A stretch of DNA of 64,000 nt from the NCBI GenBank assembly GCA_023443225.1, contig JAEZVF010000054.1, positions 1 through 64,000 on the forward strand, in the 5' to 3' direction. The notes below the pieces were generated by a model. It was not told the origin of the DNA. It searched no databases and was given only the letters and a program-made list of their open reading frames with translations. Below, one piece after another: positions 8,586-17,254 of the stretch (its first letter is position 1; the number at the start of each line of letters is the position of its first letter). Origin of the DNA: Bacillota bacterium (GTDB taxonomy: Bacteria > Bacillota > Clostridia > Lachnospirales > Lachnospiraceae). Both the position numbers and the translations under genes were made by a program.

Positions 8586-9596
8586 TTACATAGAAATCGC
8601 ATCTTTTTCACGAGAGTAAAAATATACAGAATTCGATAAGATATCCTCTTCTGGAACCTGAGTGCGGTTAACATCAAGTACCATATCCTTCAGAATGTAC
8701 TTATTGATATTCTCATTATCCATGACTAAAATAATCTCATGAATACTGCTTGGCAGAATATAGAAATCCGTTCCTAATTCTCCTGCAAATTCTTTAATTA
8801 TATCCGGATATAGGAGGCAGCTGGCACCATTGATTCCTTTCTCATTGGTTAGAACATACATCTCTTTGCAATTCTGATGCTCCATTCCAGCCTTAATAGA
8901 ATTCAATAACTCTTCTGATGTGACATTCATTTGATTACATAGATTATCTTCAATATCTGCATGTTGATAGTATGACATAGATTTCATATCTTTTTTTAGT
9001 ATCTCTAAGATCACATCATTCATGCTTTTCATTACCGCCGGAAAAATCTCCGGTGTATTTACTCTAGCAAATGTTTTAAGTTCCTCAATATCTGTTCTCC
9101 AATTCATCATATGTTCGTTTGTAATTCGTATCGTTCCAATACCCTCATTATTATTCTTAACCAAACAATGAAAGGTAATTGCAAGGTCTAGAAATCGAAT
9201 ATGAGGTACTTCCTGTAATAATTTACGATTCTTATCATAATTAACAAGTCGGTAAATGATGCAGTTTTTCATTTCATTAAATTCATATTTTAAACAAAGT
9301 GCTTCTTTTTCCCCATCTTCCATCGTATCCATGTATATACCGATTATTTCTTCGGCTAATCCAGGCAACTCTTCTCCTTCTAAATATCTCTCGTAATAGG
9401 AGTTGAGATAGATATTTGGAGTAATTCTCTCGTTTTCTTTTAGAATAATCAATCCGTCTAATTCTATGGCATTATTCTTTAATACATGATTAATGTCCAC
9501 ACGATATTCCGTCCCGATTGACTCCTTTACTAAGTCTTTTAACATTGCTAGGAACTCCTTATACCCCAGCAATTCGATGGTTTTGCCATTTTCCAT
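8586..9596 (-). CDS. DUF5688 family protein
   Basis: The 336-residue soluble protein has no signal peptide or membrane segment. It resembles the DUF5688 proteins common in Lachnospiraceae: a short N-terminal helix region (GYKEFLAMLKDLVKE), a middle DLAITFHCLV segment, and a C-terminal part with FYILPSSIHEIILV and EDILSNSVYFYSRE. No biochemical function is known for the family. The start has AAAGGAGAACTT upstream. It is transcribed alone, with 110-290 bp of noncoding DNA on either side. Confidence 0.8.
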   Translation of the reverse strand: MENGKTIELLGYKEFLAMLKDLVKESIGTEYRVDINHVLKNNAIELDGLIILKENERITPNIYLNSYYERYLEGEELPGLAEEIIGIYMDTMEDGEKEALCLKYEFNEMKNCIIYRLVNYDKNRKLLQEVPHIRFLDLAITFHCLVKNNNEGIGTIRITNEHMMNWRTDIEELKTFARVNTPEIFPAVMKSMNDVILEILKKDMKSMSYYQHADIEDNLCNQMNVTSEELLNSIKAGMEHQNCKEMYVLTNEKGINGASCLLYPDIIKEFAGELGTDFYILPSSIHEIILVMDNENINKYILKDMVLDVNRTQVPEEDILSNSVYFYSREKDAISM

Positions 9597-9890
9597 AAGT
9601 TCTCCTTTACTTTTATAGGGTTTGTTCCGGTGATTTCATTGAAAACTTGAATACAAGAATGGTTCTAATAAATATTGTGGTGAGTAACGAAAGTGGGGAA
9701 ATAGGGAAGTTTAGATTATAAAAATGAAATTTAGAAATTAAAAAATATAATTAAATAGGAAATAAAAAAGAAGGATTCAATGAATGCATCAGAAAAAACA
9801 GAATAGTATTTACAAAATAATCATAACAATAATCTTTTCGTGTTGCAAGCCAAATCCTAAGTAAAATTCAGAGATTTTTTCTTTCTTTAT
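9597..9890. other. Intergenic stretch, no feature seen
   Basis: About 290 bp of very AT-rich sequence lies between two minus-strand genes. No hairpin with a T-tract, no open frame with a ribosome binding site, and no RNA motif was found. Confidence 0.4.
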
Positions 9891-10637
9891 TTAGTGAATT
9901 TCACTGAAACTATCTCTGTTAAATCCACTGAGTGAAATCAGCACTTGTGACGGTAAGTAGAACATCCACATGGCAATGGTAGCAAATTCATAGACTTTAT
10001 GAAACCAGGATTCTTCTATTTGTATATAATCCGATAAATTAAACAATCCAACGTTAAGATCACACAGAAAAAACAAAACCATTCCAATCGCATAGAGTTT
10101 ATACTGTATCTTCGGTACACTTGAATGTATCCGAATAGCATCCACTGTATTAAAGAAGATGCTGACAAAATAGAAGATTGAAATTAACACTAACCCCCCC
10201 AAGGAAATTTTAAGAGTGATTAGTATTCCTGTTATCGCCATGGCAAATAAAACATTCCGCAGAATTAAGATCCATAGAGCGCTGTGAATTCCTTGTTTTT
10301 TTCTCCAACAGTTCAAGCGGATTAAATATAATAATTGTACGATACAAAAAGTTATTAAACCTAAGTAATAAAAATCAAGCATTAATATGCACAAATCCGA
10401 AATGAGAGTAAATAGAAAAGCGCACCTAAGAAGTACAATATCCAGTGTCATACTCTCCCTTGCATAAAACCAAAACACAGCTACAAAACACAAAATAATA
10501 CTACTGAATTTTAAATTTGTTGATACCAAAAGAGAACCTTTCTTAAAAATATCCTGATAAAGAAAGGTGATATATAATAGCAGCTCCATGAGAATAAACA
10601 GGGCAAGAATAATTTTGTCACACTTTATTTTGTTCAT
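9891..10637 (-). CDS. Multipass membrane protein, possibly YhhN-like
   Basis: The 248-residue protein has about eight hydrophobic segments and short loops, so it is almost certainly in the cytoplasmic membrane. The order KFSSIILCFVAVF..., FLFTLISDLCILMLDFYYLG, ITFCIVQLLYLIRL, and a final W-x-FYLPSQVLISLS recalls the YhhN/TMEM86 (lysoplasmalogenase-like) topology, in which a GD-[LV]-L motif lies in a membrane helix. Here the Gly is replaced (SD). The match is weak, so function should be treated as unknown. Upstream is a GGAGAGGGTG ribosome binding site with rather long spacing. Confidence 0.55.
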   Translation of the reverse strand: MNKIKCDKIILALFILMELLLYITFLYQDIFKKGSLLVSTNLKFSSIILCFVAVFWFYARESMTLDIVLLRCAFLFTLISDLCILMLDFYYLGLITFCIVQLLYLIRLNCWRKKQGIHSALWILILRNVLFAMAITGILITLKISLGGLVLISIFYFVSIFFNTVDAIRIHSSVPKIQYKLYAIGMVLFFLCDLNVGLFNLSDYIQIEESWFHKVYEFATIAMWMFYLPSQVLISLSGFNRDSFSEIH

Positions 10638-10773
10638 AGTATGAAATCACCCTCTCCTAATATAACATCACTCATTATTACTACATTATCATATATTTGA
10701 GTTTAATACACTATTTTTTCCTAATATACTTTCAAATATTCTCCATATAATAATTAGTTTGCTAGAATGAACA

Positions 10774-10796
10774 AAGAATGTGCTACGCACATTCTT
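10774..10796 (-). terminator. Hairpin after the beta-lactamase gene
   Basis: AAGAATGTGC (10774-10783) and GCACATTCTT (10787-10796) form a perfect 10-bp stem with a 3-nt loop, 22 bp after the stop at 10819. Only TTTGTTC follows in the minus direction, so termination may be partial. Confidence 0.55.
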
Positions 10797-10818
10797 CGTA
10801 CCCTTTAAGAATATTATT

Positions 10819-11748
10819 CTAGTCGGAAAATTCGTTTTTAATTATATTAAGTGCAATTTCTTTTGCGTCTGGACCTCTCATTCCTGTCTGGTTAAGGCGG
10901 ACAGCATAATAAACTGTATCACTATTTTTATCGAACATTCCTACAAACCAAGCATCATTCCAATTATCATCCTTAATACCACTTCCGGTTTTTCCATAGA
11001 TCTGAACTGTGCTATCTGTGTTCTTTACTTTCATAACTGCTTTCACCAAATCAAGATTATCCTGACTGAATACATCTTTTTCTTCAAATATCCTTCTAAT
11101 TACATCTACCTGTTCCCGTGGAGAGATTTGCAAGGATGCTTCCTGCCAAAAACCATTCACTTTAAGGTTGTCTTTCATATTCGGGAATATCATATTAACT
11201 AAACTGCCTTCCCATTTACTGATATCACAGTTCCCATAATCTAACTTATCCAATGTATTCTGAACATAATCTCCTCCTATTGAATCAATTACTGTTCTAA
11301 AATACCATATACACGAGCTTTGAAAAGCCTGTCCATAATCTATATCTTGATTCCATTCTGCAACAGGATAAATTGTACCATCCCATGGTAGTACTGAATT
11401 ATCGGGATGAATGATACCGCTCTCTAATCCCATAAGACAGGAGATGATTTTAAAGGATGAACAAGGCGAGGATTCCTTCTCTGCCAATTCTTTATTGTAT
11501 ATATAATATTTGTTCTCCTTATTTAAATAAAACACTGCCGTCCCTACTTTGCCATTAAAATATTCTTCATAATTTGCTTCAGTTTCCATTGGGATGGCAT
11601 TTTTTAATTCAGTAGCCGGAGTAATTGTATTAACCTCCTTCGTGTCTTCCGTTTCTTGGTAAGCATCTCCATTGTTATTACACCCTGATAAGATTATCAT
11701 AGTTAATAAAATTATTAATACGAATAAGCTTTTTCTAAATAGTTTCAT
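10819..11748 (-). CDS. Class D (OXA-type) beta-lactamase, lipoprotein
   Basis: The product is a serine beta-lactamase that should hydrolyse penicillins, anchored outside the membrane. The start at 11748 (GGAAGG, 9 nt upstream) gives 309 residues with a lipoprotein signal ending at LSGC (Cys23). Class D motifs are in order: S97-S-F-K100, S144-C-I-W (the usual S-x-V with Ile for Val), Y170-G-N and K252-T-G. FWQEASLQISP before the KTG motif also fits class D. A BlaR-type sensor domain uses the same fold, but there is no membrane/peptidase part here. A consensus promoter with BlaI/MecI-like dyads lies upstream, suggesting inducible expression, although no blaI or blaR gene is in the window. Confidence 0.85.
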   Translation of the reverse strand: MKLFRKSLFVLIILLTMIILSGCNNNGDAYQETEDTKEVNTITPATELKNAIPMETEANYEEYFNGKVGTAVFYLNKENKYYIYNKELAEKESSPCSSFKIISCLMGLESGIIHPDNSVLPWDGTIYPVAEWNQDIDYGQAFQSSCIWYFRTVIDSIGGDYVQNTLDKLDYGNCDISKWEGSLVNMIFPNMKDNLKVNGFWQEASLQISPREQVDVIRRIFEEKDVFSQDNLDLVKAVMKVKNTDSTVQIYGKTGSGIKDDNWNDAWFVGMFDKNSDTVYYAVRLNQTGMRGPDAKEIALNIIKNEFSD

Positions 11749-11806
11749 TTCTTTCATCCTTCCATTAAAAATTATTAATGGATAAAGTACATCCATTATT
11801 CTTTTT

Positions 11807-11824
11807 ATATTACATTTGTAATAT
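11807..11824 (-). promoter_or_regulatory. BlaI/MecI-like operator dyad, proximal
   Basis: ATATTACATTTGTAATAT is a dyad with 8-bp arms around TT. TACA-N2-TGTA is the core of BlaI/MecI operators. It lies in the leader, about 60 bp upstream of the beta-lactamase start. Confidence 0.55.
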
Positions 11825-11938
11825 TTCAAAGTAAAGTTTATGACTTAGCCATTAGAATTAATCACTTTTGTATCAATCAATTTGATAGGTCCATTTCTGC
11901 TTTTGAAATGATAGGTAGTTGACCATATAATCTCCAAT

Positions 11939-11954
11939 TACTACACGTGTAATA
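11939..11954 (-). promoter_or_regulatory. BlaI/MecI-like operator dyad at the transcription start
   Basis: TACTACACGTGTAATA contains the palindrome TACACGTGTA and fits the TACTACA-TGTAGTA type of BlaI/MecI operator. It begins 6 bp after the -10 box of the beta-lactamase promoter, so a bound repressor would block initiation. Confidence 0.6.
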
Positions 11955-11959
11955 GTTGT

Positions 11960-11988
11960 ATTATATCTATATACTATGCTTTTGTCAA
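11960..11988 (-). promoter_or_regulatory. Consensus promoter of the beta-lactamase gene
   Basis: On the minus strand, TTGACA (11988-11983), a spacer of exactly 17 bp and TATAAT (11965-11960) match the sigma-A consensus at all twelve positions. The leader is about 205 nt. A perfect promoter with an operator over +1 fits a strongly repressed, inducible gene. Confidence 0.85.
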
Positions 11989-12062
11989 TAAATTTTACTA
12001 TTATCTTCCTTTTCCACTCATCCGTATAGAAAAGTTAGTTATATATAAAAGATATTAAAATA

Positions 12063-12091
12063 GCACTATCAGTTTTATAAACTAATAGTGC
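12063..12091 (-). terminator. Terminator after the GGDEF-EAL gene
   Basis: In the minus direction GCACTATTAGTT pairs with AACTGATAGTGC (one G-U pair), then TATTTTAATATCTTTT follows. It lies 29 bp after the stop at 12120. Confidence 0.7.
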
Positions 12092-12119
12092 ATCTCTTAA
12101 CAAGTCTATTATGAAATCA

Positions 12120-13721
12120 TTAAATAAGTTCGCTATCAAAATTATATAATAAATCCTCAGCCTTTTCCTTTGGTAATGGTTTACTATACAGATATCCTTG
12201 CGCCTTATCACATTTGACATTTTTTAAGAAGGATGCCTGATCATTCCTTTCCACACCTTCTGCAATTACAATGAGTTCTAAGGTCTGGGCTAACTTGATA
12301 ATCGTTTTTACAATGCTTTGGTCACTATAACTATCCATCACCGTATCCAGAAAACTCTTATCAATTTTTAAATTATTAACTGGTAAAATCTTTAAATAAT
12401 TCATGGAACAGTATCCAGTTCCAAAATCATCTAAGGAAAATGCCACTCCAATATCTTTCAACTTACGGATGGTGGAAACCGAATATTCGATATCTTCTAA
12501 CGCAATGGATTCTGTTATTTCTAATTCCAGATGGTTTGGATCGATACCTGTTTCAAGGATTACTTCTTTAACCGTATTTAGCAATTCTTTATCTTTAAAT
12601 TGCCGAACCGATATATTAACTGCCATCACAAGATTATTAAATCCTGCATCTTCCCATTTCTTTAATTGCTGGCAAGCTTCTCTTAACACCCAATTACCAA
12701 TCGGTACGATCAGACCGGTCTCCTCCGCTAAGGGAATAAACTCCATTGGTGCCACAATACCTTTCGTTGGATGATTCCAACGCACTAAGGCTTCAAAACC
12801 AACAATCGTATCATTTTCCAGATTGACCTGTGGCTGGTAATAAACCACAAATTCCTGATTCTCCAATGCCTTTCTTAATTCGGATTGAGTTTGAATCTTT
12901 TCCATGAATTTCTCATTGATTGAATTATCAAAATACGCATATGTGTTTTTTCCATTATCTTTCGCAAGGTACATTGCGGAATCCACATTCTTAATTAAAA
13001 CTTGTGTTGTCTTACCATCTCTAGGTGCCATGGTTATGCCGATACTTACTGTTATAAAATACTCCTTCATGGCTAATACAAAAGGATAGCTAAATATCTT
13101 TTGTATCTTTTTAACTTTTGACTCGTACTCTCCGATGTCTTTTATATTCTGGGATAATATAATAAATTCATCCCCGCCGATGCGTGCCAGATAGTCATTC
13201 TCATCAATTGCCTGTTTTAAACGGTGTGTTACATCGATTAAAAGTTCATCACCATAAGAATGTCCAAGAGTGTCATTTATATTTTTAAAATTATCTATGT
13301 CTACATCCATGAGAGCAATTACTTCTTCGTTTCGTAAAGTAAGCATTACACTATCAAGCATCTCAGTAAATGATAGTCGATTTGGTAATTCTGTTAGATA
13401 ATCCGTATATGCCAATTTCTTAACTTTTTCTTTGCTACGTTTTAATTCTTCATACTTTTCACTTAGACGATTCTTTGTAACCGTTGCATCTTCATAGGCC
13501 GCTTCCAAATTGGCCATATTATCTTTCAACTGTTGAACTTCTTTTTTGATCAACCATTCTTCTTTGTACTTTATACGTAATACGAATAAAACAAGAATCA
13601 AAAGCAGCAGAAGAATTAACACGCCAGTAATAAAAATATTCCCAATAAAAGAATCTATGATATATGTTTTACTATTGTTTATTAACAGCCCAGGCATTAT
13701 GAATTTCATAATATTCTGCAT
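12120..13721 (-). CDS. Membrane-anchored GGDEF-EAL cyclic-di-GMP enzyme
   Basis: The protein makes and/or breaks the second messenger cyclic di-GMP. A single membrane helix (about residues 26-49) leads into a coiled coil (55-103), then a GGDEF domain with an intact GGDEF at 182-186 and a complete EAL domain starting at E310-A-L. The EAL catalytic set is present: the NISVRQF Asn, ELEITES Glu, SLDDFGTGY, KIDKSFL and AEGVER, so phosphodiesterase activity is expected. The inhibitory RxxD site before GGDEF is missing (D-E-N-D at 173-176). There is no large sensory domain. It is transcribed alone. Confidence 0.93.
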   Translation of the reverse strand: MQNIMKFIMPGLLINNSKTYIIDSFIGNIFITGVLILLLLLILVLFVLRIKYKEEWLIKKEVQQLKDNMANLEAAYEDATVTKNRLSEKYEELKRSKEKVKKLAYTDYLTELPNRLSFTEMLDSVMLTLRNEEVIALMDVDIDNFKNINDTLGHSYGDELLIDVTHRLKQAIDENDYLARIGGDEFIILSQNIKDIGEYESKVKKIQKIFSYPFVLAMKEYFITVSIGITMAPRDGKTTQVLIKNVDSAMYLAKDNGKNTYAYFDNSINEKFMEKIQTQSELRKALENQEFVVYYQPQVNLENDTIVGFEALVRWNHPTKGIVAPMEFIPLAEETGLIVPIGNWVLREACQQLKKWEDAGFNNLVMAVNISVRQFKDKELLNTVKEVILETGIDPNHLELEITESIALEDIEYSVSTIRKLKDIGVAFSLDDFGTGYCSMNYLKILPVNNLKIDKSFLDTVMDSYSDQSIVKTIIKLAQTLELIVIAEGVERNDQASFLKNVKCDKAQGYLYSKPLPKEKAEDLLYNFDSELI

Positions 13722-13860
13722 GCATTTTACCCCAAATATTTCTGTTCTTACAAGAACTATTCTTTTGCTATGTGCTTACTATTATACCACAATGAGGAAA
13801 ATAGGCAATCACTTTTTCCTTAATGCAACATGTTTTTTCTAAAAATTGTAAATCAAATAA

Positions 13861-13905
13861 GACTTGTGCCAGATGTTGTAATTAATTAACAAACCTGCAC
13901 AAGTC
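13861..13905 (-). terminator. Terminator after nfnB
   Basis: GACTTGTGC (13861-13869) pairs with GCACAAGTC (13897-13905), with a further TTGT/ACAA pairing inside the loop. In the minus direction TTATTTGATTT follows. It lies 17 bp after the stop at 13922. Confidence 0.6.
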
Positions 13906-13921
13906 TCAATTCCATATAACC

Positions 13922-15307
13922 TTATTTTTTACTTAAGTATTCATCAATACCCTTTGCTGCTGCCTTACCTGCACCCATAGCTAAGATTACGGTTGCAGCT
14001 CCAGTAACAGCATCACCACCGGCAAAAACACCTTCTTTAGTAGTCTGTCCATTTTCGCCGTCAGCAATAATACATTTCCACTTATTAATTTCAAGACCAT
14101 CTGTTGTTGAAGAGATTAATGGATTCGGACTTGTTCCCAAGGACATAATAACCGTATCCAATTCCAATTCAAATTCAGAATCTGGTTTTTCAACCGGTCT
14201 TCTTCTACCAGAAGCATCCGGCTCTCCAAGTTCCATCTCAACACACTTCATTCCTTTTACCCAACCATTTTCATCAACTAATATTTCCGTTGGATTTGTA
14301 AGAAGTTTGAATATAATACCTTCTTCTTTTGCATGGTGTACTTCTTCTACTCTGGCAGGGAGTTCTTCTTCACTTCTACGATATACAATATAAACTTCTG
14401 CACCAAGTCTTAGTGCAGTTCTTGCCGCGTCCATTGCTACGTTACCGCCACCGACTACTGCAACCTTCTTACCGGCAACAATCGGTGTATCATAATTTTT
14501 ATCGAAAGCTTTCATAAGATTACTTCTGGTTAAGTATTCATTTGCAGAGAATACACCATTTGCATTTTCACCAGGTATACCCATGAATTTAGGAAGTCCT
14601 GCACCAGAACCTACGAATACTGCATCAAATCCTTCTTCCTCCATTAATTCATCAATGGTGGTTGATTTGCCGATTACAACATTTGTTTCTATCTTAACAC
14701 CAAGTGCTTTAACATTATCAATTTCTGTTTTTACAACGGTATCTTTTGGAAGACGGAATTCCGGTATACCATATACCAATACACCTCCAGGTTCATGCAA
14801 AGCTTCGAAAATGGTTACGTCATAACCCATTTTCGCAAGATCTCCTGCACAAGTAAGTCCAGAAGGACCCGAACCAATGACAGCTACCTTTTTGCCGTTC
14901 TTTTCTTTCGGAGGTTCCGGCTTAATATTGTGTTCTCTTGCCCAGTCTGCCGTAAAACGTTCCAACTTACCAATGGAAACAGGATCACCTTTGATACCAC
15001 GAATACATACTTTCTCACATTGGGATTCCTGTGGACATACTCTTCCGCAAACAGCAGGGAGTGCTGAATATAGACCGATTACCTTAGAAGCCTCTTCTGG
15101 ATTTCCCTCTTTTAATTTTTTGATAAAAGCAGGTATGTCTATGGATACTGGACAACCCTTAATACATTTTGCATTTTTACACTCCAGACATCTGCTAGCC
15201 TCTGCTTGTGCTTCCTCTATATTATATCCCAAGCAAACTTCTTCGAAGTTTCTTGCTCTTACTTTAGGATCCTGCTCTCTAACAGGTACTTTCTTTAATA
15301 CGTCCAT
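13922..15307 (-). CDS. nfnB: NfnB-like NADPH-binding subunit (GltD/GltA-type flavoprotein)
   Basis: The protein belongs to the glutamate-synthase-small-subunit family. Its N-terminal half has Cys clusters for two Fe-S centres (CLECKNAKCIKGCPV, CGRVCPQESQCEKVC). Next is an FAD site (IGSGPSGLTCAG, about residue 145) and an NADPH site (VGGGNVAMDAAR). On its own this would be called gltA/gltD. However, no large glutamate synthase subunit is nearby, and the next gene upstream is the NfnA-type subunit 70 bp away. Together they fit NfnAB, the electron-bifurcating NADH-dependent reduced ferredoxin:NADP oxidoreductase of anaerobes. The 461 residues fit NfnB. Confidence 0.85.
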   Translation of the reverse strand: MDVLKKVPVREQDPKVRARNFEEVCLGYNIEEAQAEASRCLECKNAKCIKGCPVSIDIPAFIKKLKEGNPEEASKVIGLYSALPAVCGRVCPQESQCEKVCIRGIKGDPVSIGKLERFTADWAREHNIKPEPPKEKNGKKVAVIGSGPSGLTCAGDLAKMGYDVTIFEALHEPGGVLVYGIPEFRLPKDTVVKTEIDNVKALGVKIETNVVIGKSTTIDELMEEEGFDAVFVGSGAGLPKFMGIPGENANGVFSANEYLTRSNLMKAFDKNYDTPIVAGKKVAVVGGGNVAMDAARTALRLGAEVYIVYRRSEEELPARVEEVHHAKEEGIIFKLLTNPTEILVDENGWVKGMKCVEMELGEPDASGRRRPVEKPDSEFELELDTVIMSLGTSPNPLISSTTDGLEINKWKCIIADGENGQTTKEGVFAGGDAVTGAATVILAMGAGKAAAKGIDEYLSKK

Positions 15308-15377
15308 AACTTACTCCTATCTATGATGTATATTAATAAGCTCCGAATAGAACTATAATGATTTATTTACATAAAAA

Positions 15378-16262
15378 TCAGTCGCTGCAGCCACATCCGC
15401 CGTTCTTATGAGTATCTCCTTCACGTTCACGCAGTATTGCTCGACCTTCTGCGCTCTTATACATTTGCTGCCTCTTCATTGACTCATCAAAGTTTACCAG
15501 ATGGCCATCAAATTCAGGGCCATCAACACAGGCAAATTTCACTTCATTTCCTACAGTTAATCTACAGGCGCCACACATACCGGTACCGTCAACCATGATT
15601 GGGTTCATGCTGACAATTGTGTGTATTCCCAGTTCTTTTGTTAAAATACATACAAATTTCATCATAATAATAGGTCCAATTGCAATTACTAAATCGTATT
15701 GTTTACCTTGATTATGAACTAAATCTTTAATGCAGTCATTTACATTACCCTTAAATCCATAAGATCCATCATCAGTAGTCACGTAAACATTCTTTGCTAC
15801 CTTTTTCATTTCTTCTTCTAATATAATAAGTTCTTTGTTTCTTGCACCTATAATACAATCCACATCGTACCCATTATCCTTCATCCATTTTACCTGTGGG
15901 TATACCGGTGCTGTTCCTACACCACCAGCTACAAATAATATCTTTTTCTTCTGTAATTCTTCCGGTGCTTCATCGATCAATTCTGATTTACATCCTAAAG
16001 GACCTGTAAAATCTCGGAAGCTGTCACCAACTTCATAATCCGCCATCATCTTTGTTGAAGTCCCCAAAGCCTGAAATACTATGGTTACAGTTCCTGCTTC
16101 TCTGTTATAATCACATATAGTTAAAGGTATTCTTTCACCCTTTTCGTCCATTTTTACAATAACAAACTGTCCTGGATAACAAGCCTTGGCAACTCTAGCT
16201 GCTTCAATATCCATAAGATATATATTAGGTGCTAAAAGCTCTTTTTTTACGATCTTATACAT
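15378..16262 (-). CDS. nfnA: NfnA-like ferredoxin:NADP oxidoreductase subunit
   Basis: The protein has the ferredoxin-reductase fold of dihydroorotate dehydrogenase electron-transfer subunits and NfnA. It has an FAD-binding beta barrel (YPGQFVIVKMDEKGERIPLT), an NAD-binding domain (FVAGGVGTAPVYPQVK) and a C-terminal 2Fe-2S Cys cluster (DGTGMCGACRLTVG...FACVDGPEF). Before the cluster it reads IVSMNPIMV. It is paired with the NfnB-type gene, so NfnAB is the best reading: NADH and reduced ferredoxin jointly reduce two NADP+. The start is the ATG at 16262, 7 nt after AGGAGG; a TTG one codon earlier is too close. Confidence 0.85.
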   Translation of the reverse strand: MYKIVKKELLAPNIYLMDIEAARVAKACYPGQFVIVKMDEKGERIPLTICDYNREAGTVTIVFQALGTSTKMMADYEVGDSFRDFTGPLGCKSELIDEAPEELQKKKILFVAGGVGTAPVYPQVKWMKDNGYDVDCIIGARNKELIILEEEMKKVAKNVYVTTDDGSYGFKGNVNDCIKDLVHNQGKQYDLVIAIGPIIMMKFVCILTKELGIHTIVSMNPIMVDGTGMCGACRLTVGNEVKFACVDGPEFDGHLVNFDESMKRQQMYKSAEGRAILREREGDTHKNGGCGCSD

Positions 16263-16540
16263 CAATGTTCCTCCTAAAAAGTTTATATGCTAATCAGTAA
16301 CTTCATTCATTATAATGTATTGTATTTTAAAAATCTAGTATTTTCTGAACTTTTTTGACTGTTTGGTCTAATTATTTATAAACTTCATAAAATCTTAAGA
16401 ATTCTCCTCTTACTATTTCATAATTCTATGTTAGACTATATGAAAAATTTAAAAATTCATGTAAAATAAGTATATACCAAAAGAATTAGTTTATTATATA
16501 TAGAAATATTTTATAATTTTTTACTTATGGAGGAAATGAA

Positions 16541-17236
16541 ATGTATACCATATTAGTTTGTGACGACGATAAAGATATTGTAGAAGCCATACAAATCTAT
16601 CTCAATTCCGAAGGTTACAATATAGTGAAAGCATATAGCGGGATAGAAGCCATTGAACAAATTAAGAAACATGAGATACATCTGGTTTTGATGGATATTA
16701 TGATGCCGGAGATGGATGGAATCCGCACAACCATCAAACTGCGTGAGAATAACAGTTCCCTGCCCATAATCTTTTTAACAGCAAAATCAGAAGATAGTGA
16801 CAAGGTATTAGGACTCAACGTAGGGGCGGATGATTATATCACAAAACCTTTTAACCCGTTGGAGTTAATTGCCCGAGTTAAATCCGCTCTAAGGCGATAT
16901 ACAAAGCTGGGCAGTATCGTGACAGAAGAACATAACATCTACTCTTCTGGTGACCTTGTGGTGAATGATGATATAAAAGAAGTTTTTGTTGACGGAGAAC
17001 AGATTAAGTTGACACCCATCGAATATAACCTACTAAAGTTATTGGTTAAGAATAAAGGAAGGGTATTTTCGATTGATGAAATTTATGAAATTATATGGAA
17101 CGAACCTTCCTATGGTGCTGATAATATTGTAGCAGTTCATATACGCCATATAAGGGAAAAAATTGAAATTAATCCAAAGGAACCAAAATACTTAAAAGTT
17201 GCTTGGGGTATTGGTTATAAGATAGAAAAGTATTAA
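16541..17236 (+). CDS. OmpR-family response regulator (VanR-like)
   Basis: The receiver domain (residues 1-118) has the acidic pair Asp8/Asp9, the phosphoacceptor Asp52 in MDIMMPEMDG, Thr80 and Lys102 (ITKPFNP). A winged-helix DNA-binding domain follows (LTPIEYNLLKLLVKNKGRVFS..., then AVHIRHIREKIE). GGAGGAAATGAA precedes the start. It is co-transcribed with the histidine kinase 18 bp downstream, and the two form a cognate pair. Nothing beside them shows what they control. Confidence 0.95.
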   Translation: MYTILVCDDDKDIVEAIQIYLNSEGYNIVKAYSGIEAIEQIKKHEIHLVLMDIMMPEMDGIRTTIKLRENNSSLPIIFLTAKSEDSDKVLGLNVGADDYITKPFNPLELIARVKSALRRYTKLGSIVTEEHNIYSSGDLVVNDDIKEVFVDGEQIKLTPIEYNLLKLLVKNKGRVFSIDEIYEIIWNEPSYGADNIVAVHIRHIREKIEINPKEPKYLKVAWGIGYKIEKY

Positions 17237-17254
17237 TGAAAAGGAGCTTGAATA

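Noticed and set aside
12035..12220. Small minus-strand open frame at the end of the GGDEF-EAL gene
   Set aside because: It overlaps the end of the real gene in another frame and includes its terminator.
13922..16262. Glutamate synthase small subunit with an unrelated dihydroorotate dehydrogenase subunit
   Set aside because: No large glutamate synthase subunit or pyrD is adjacent, and the two genes pair as NfnAB in anaerobes.
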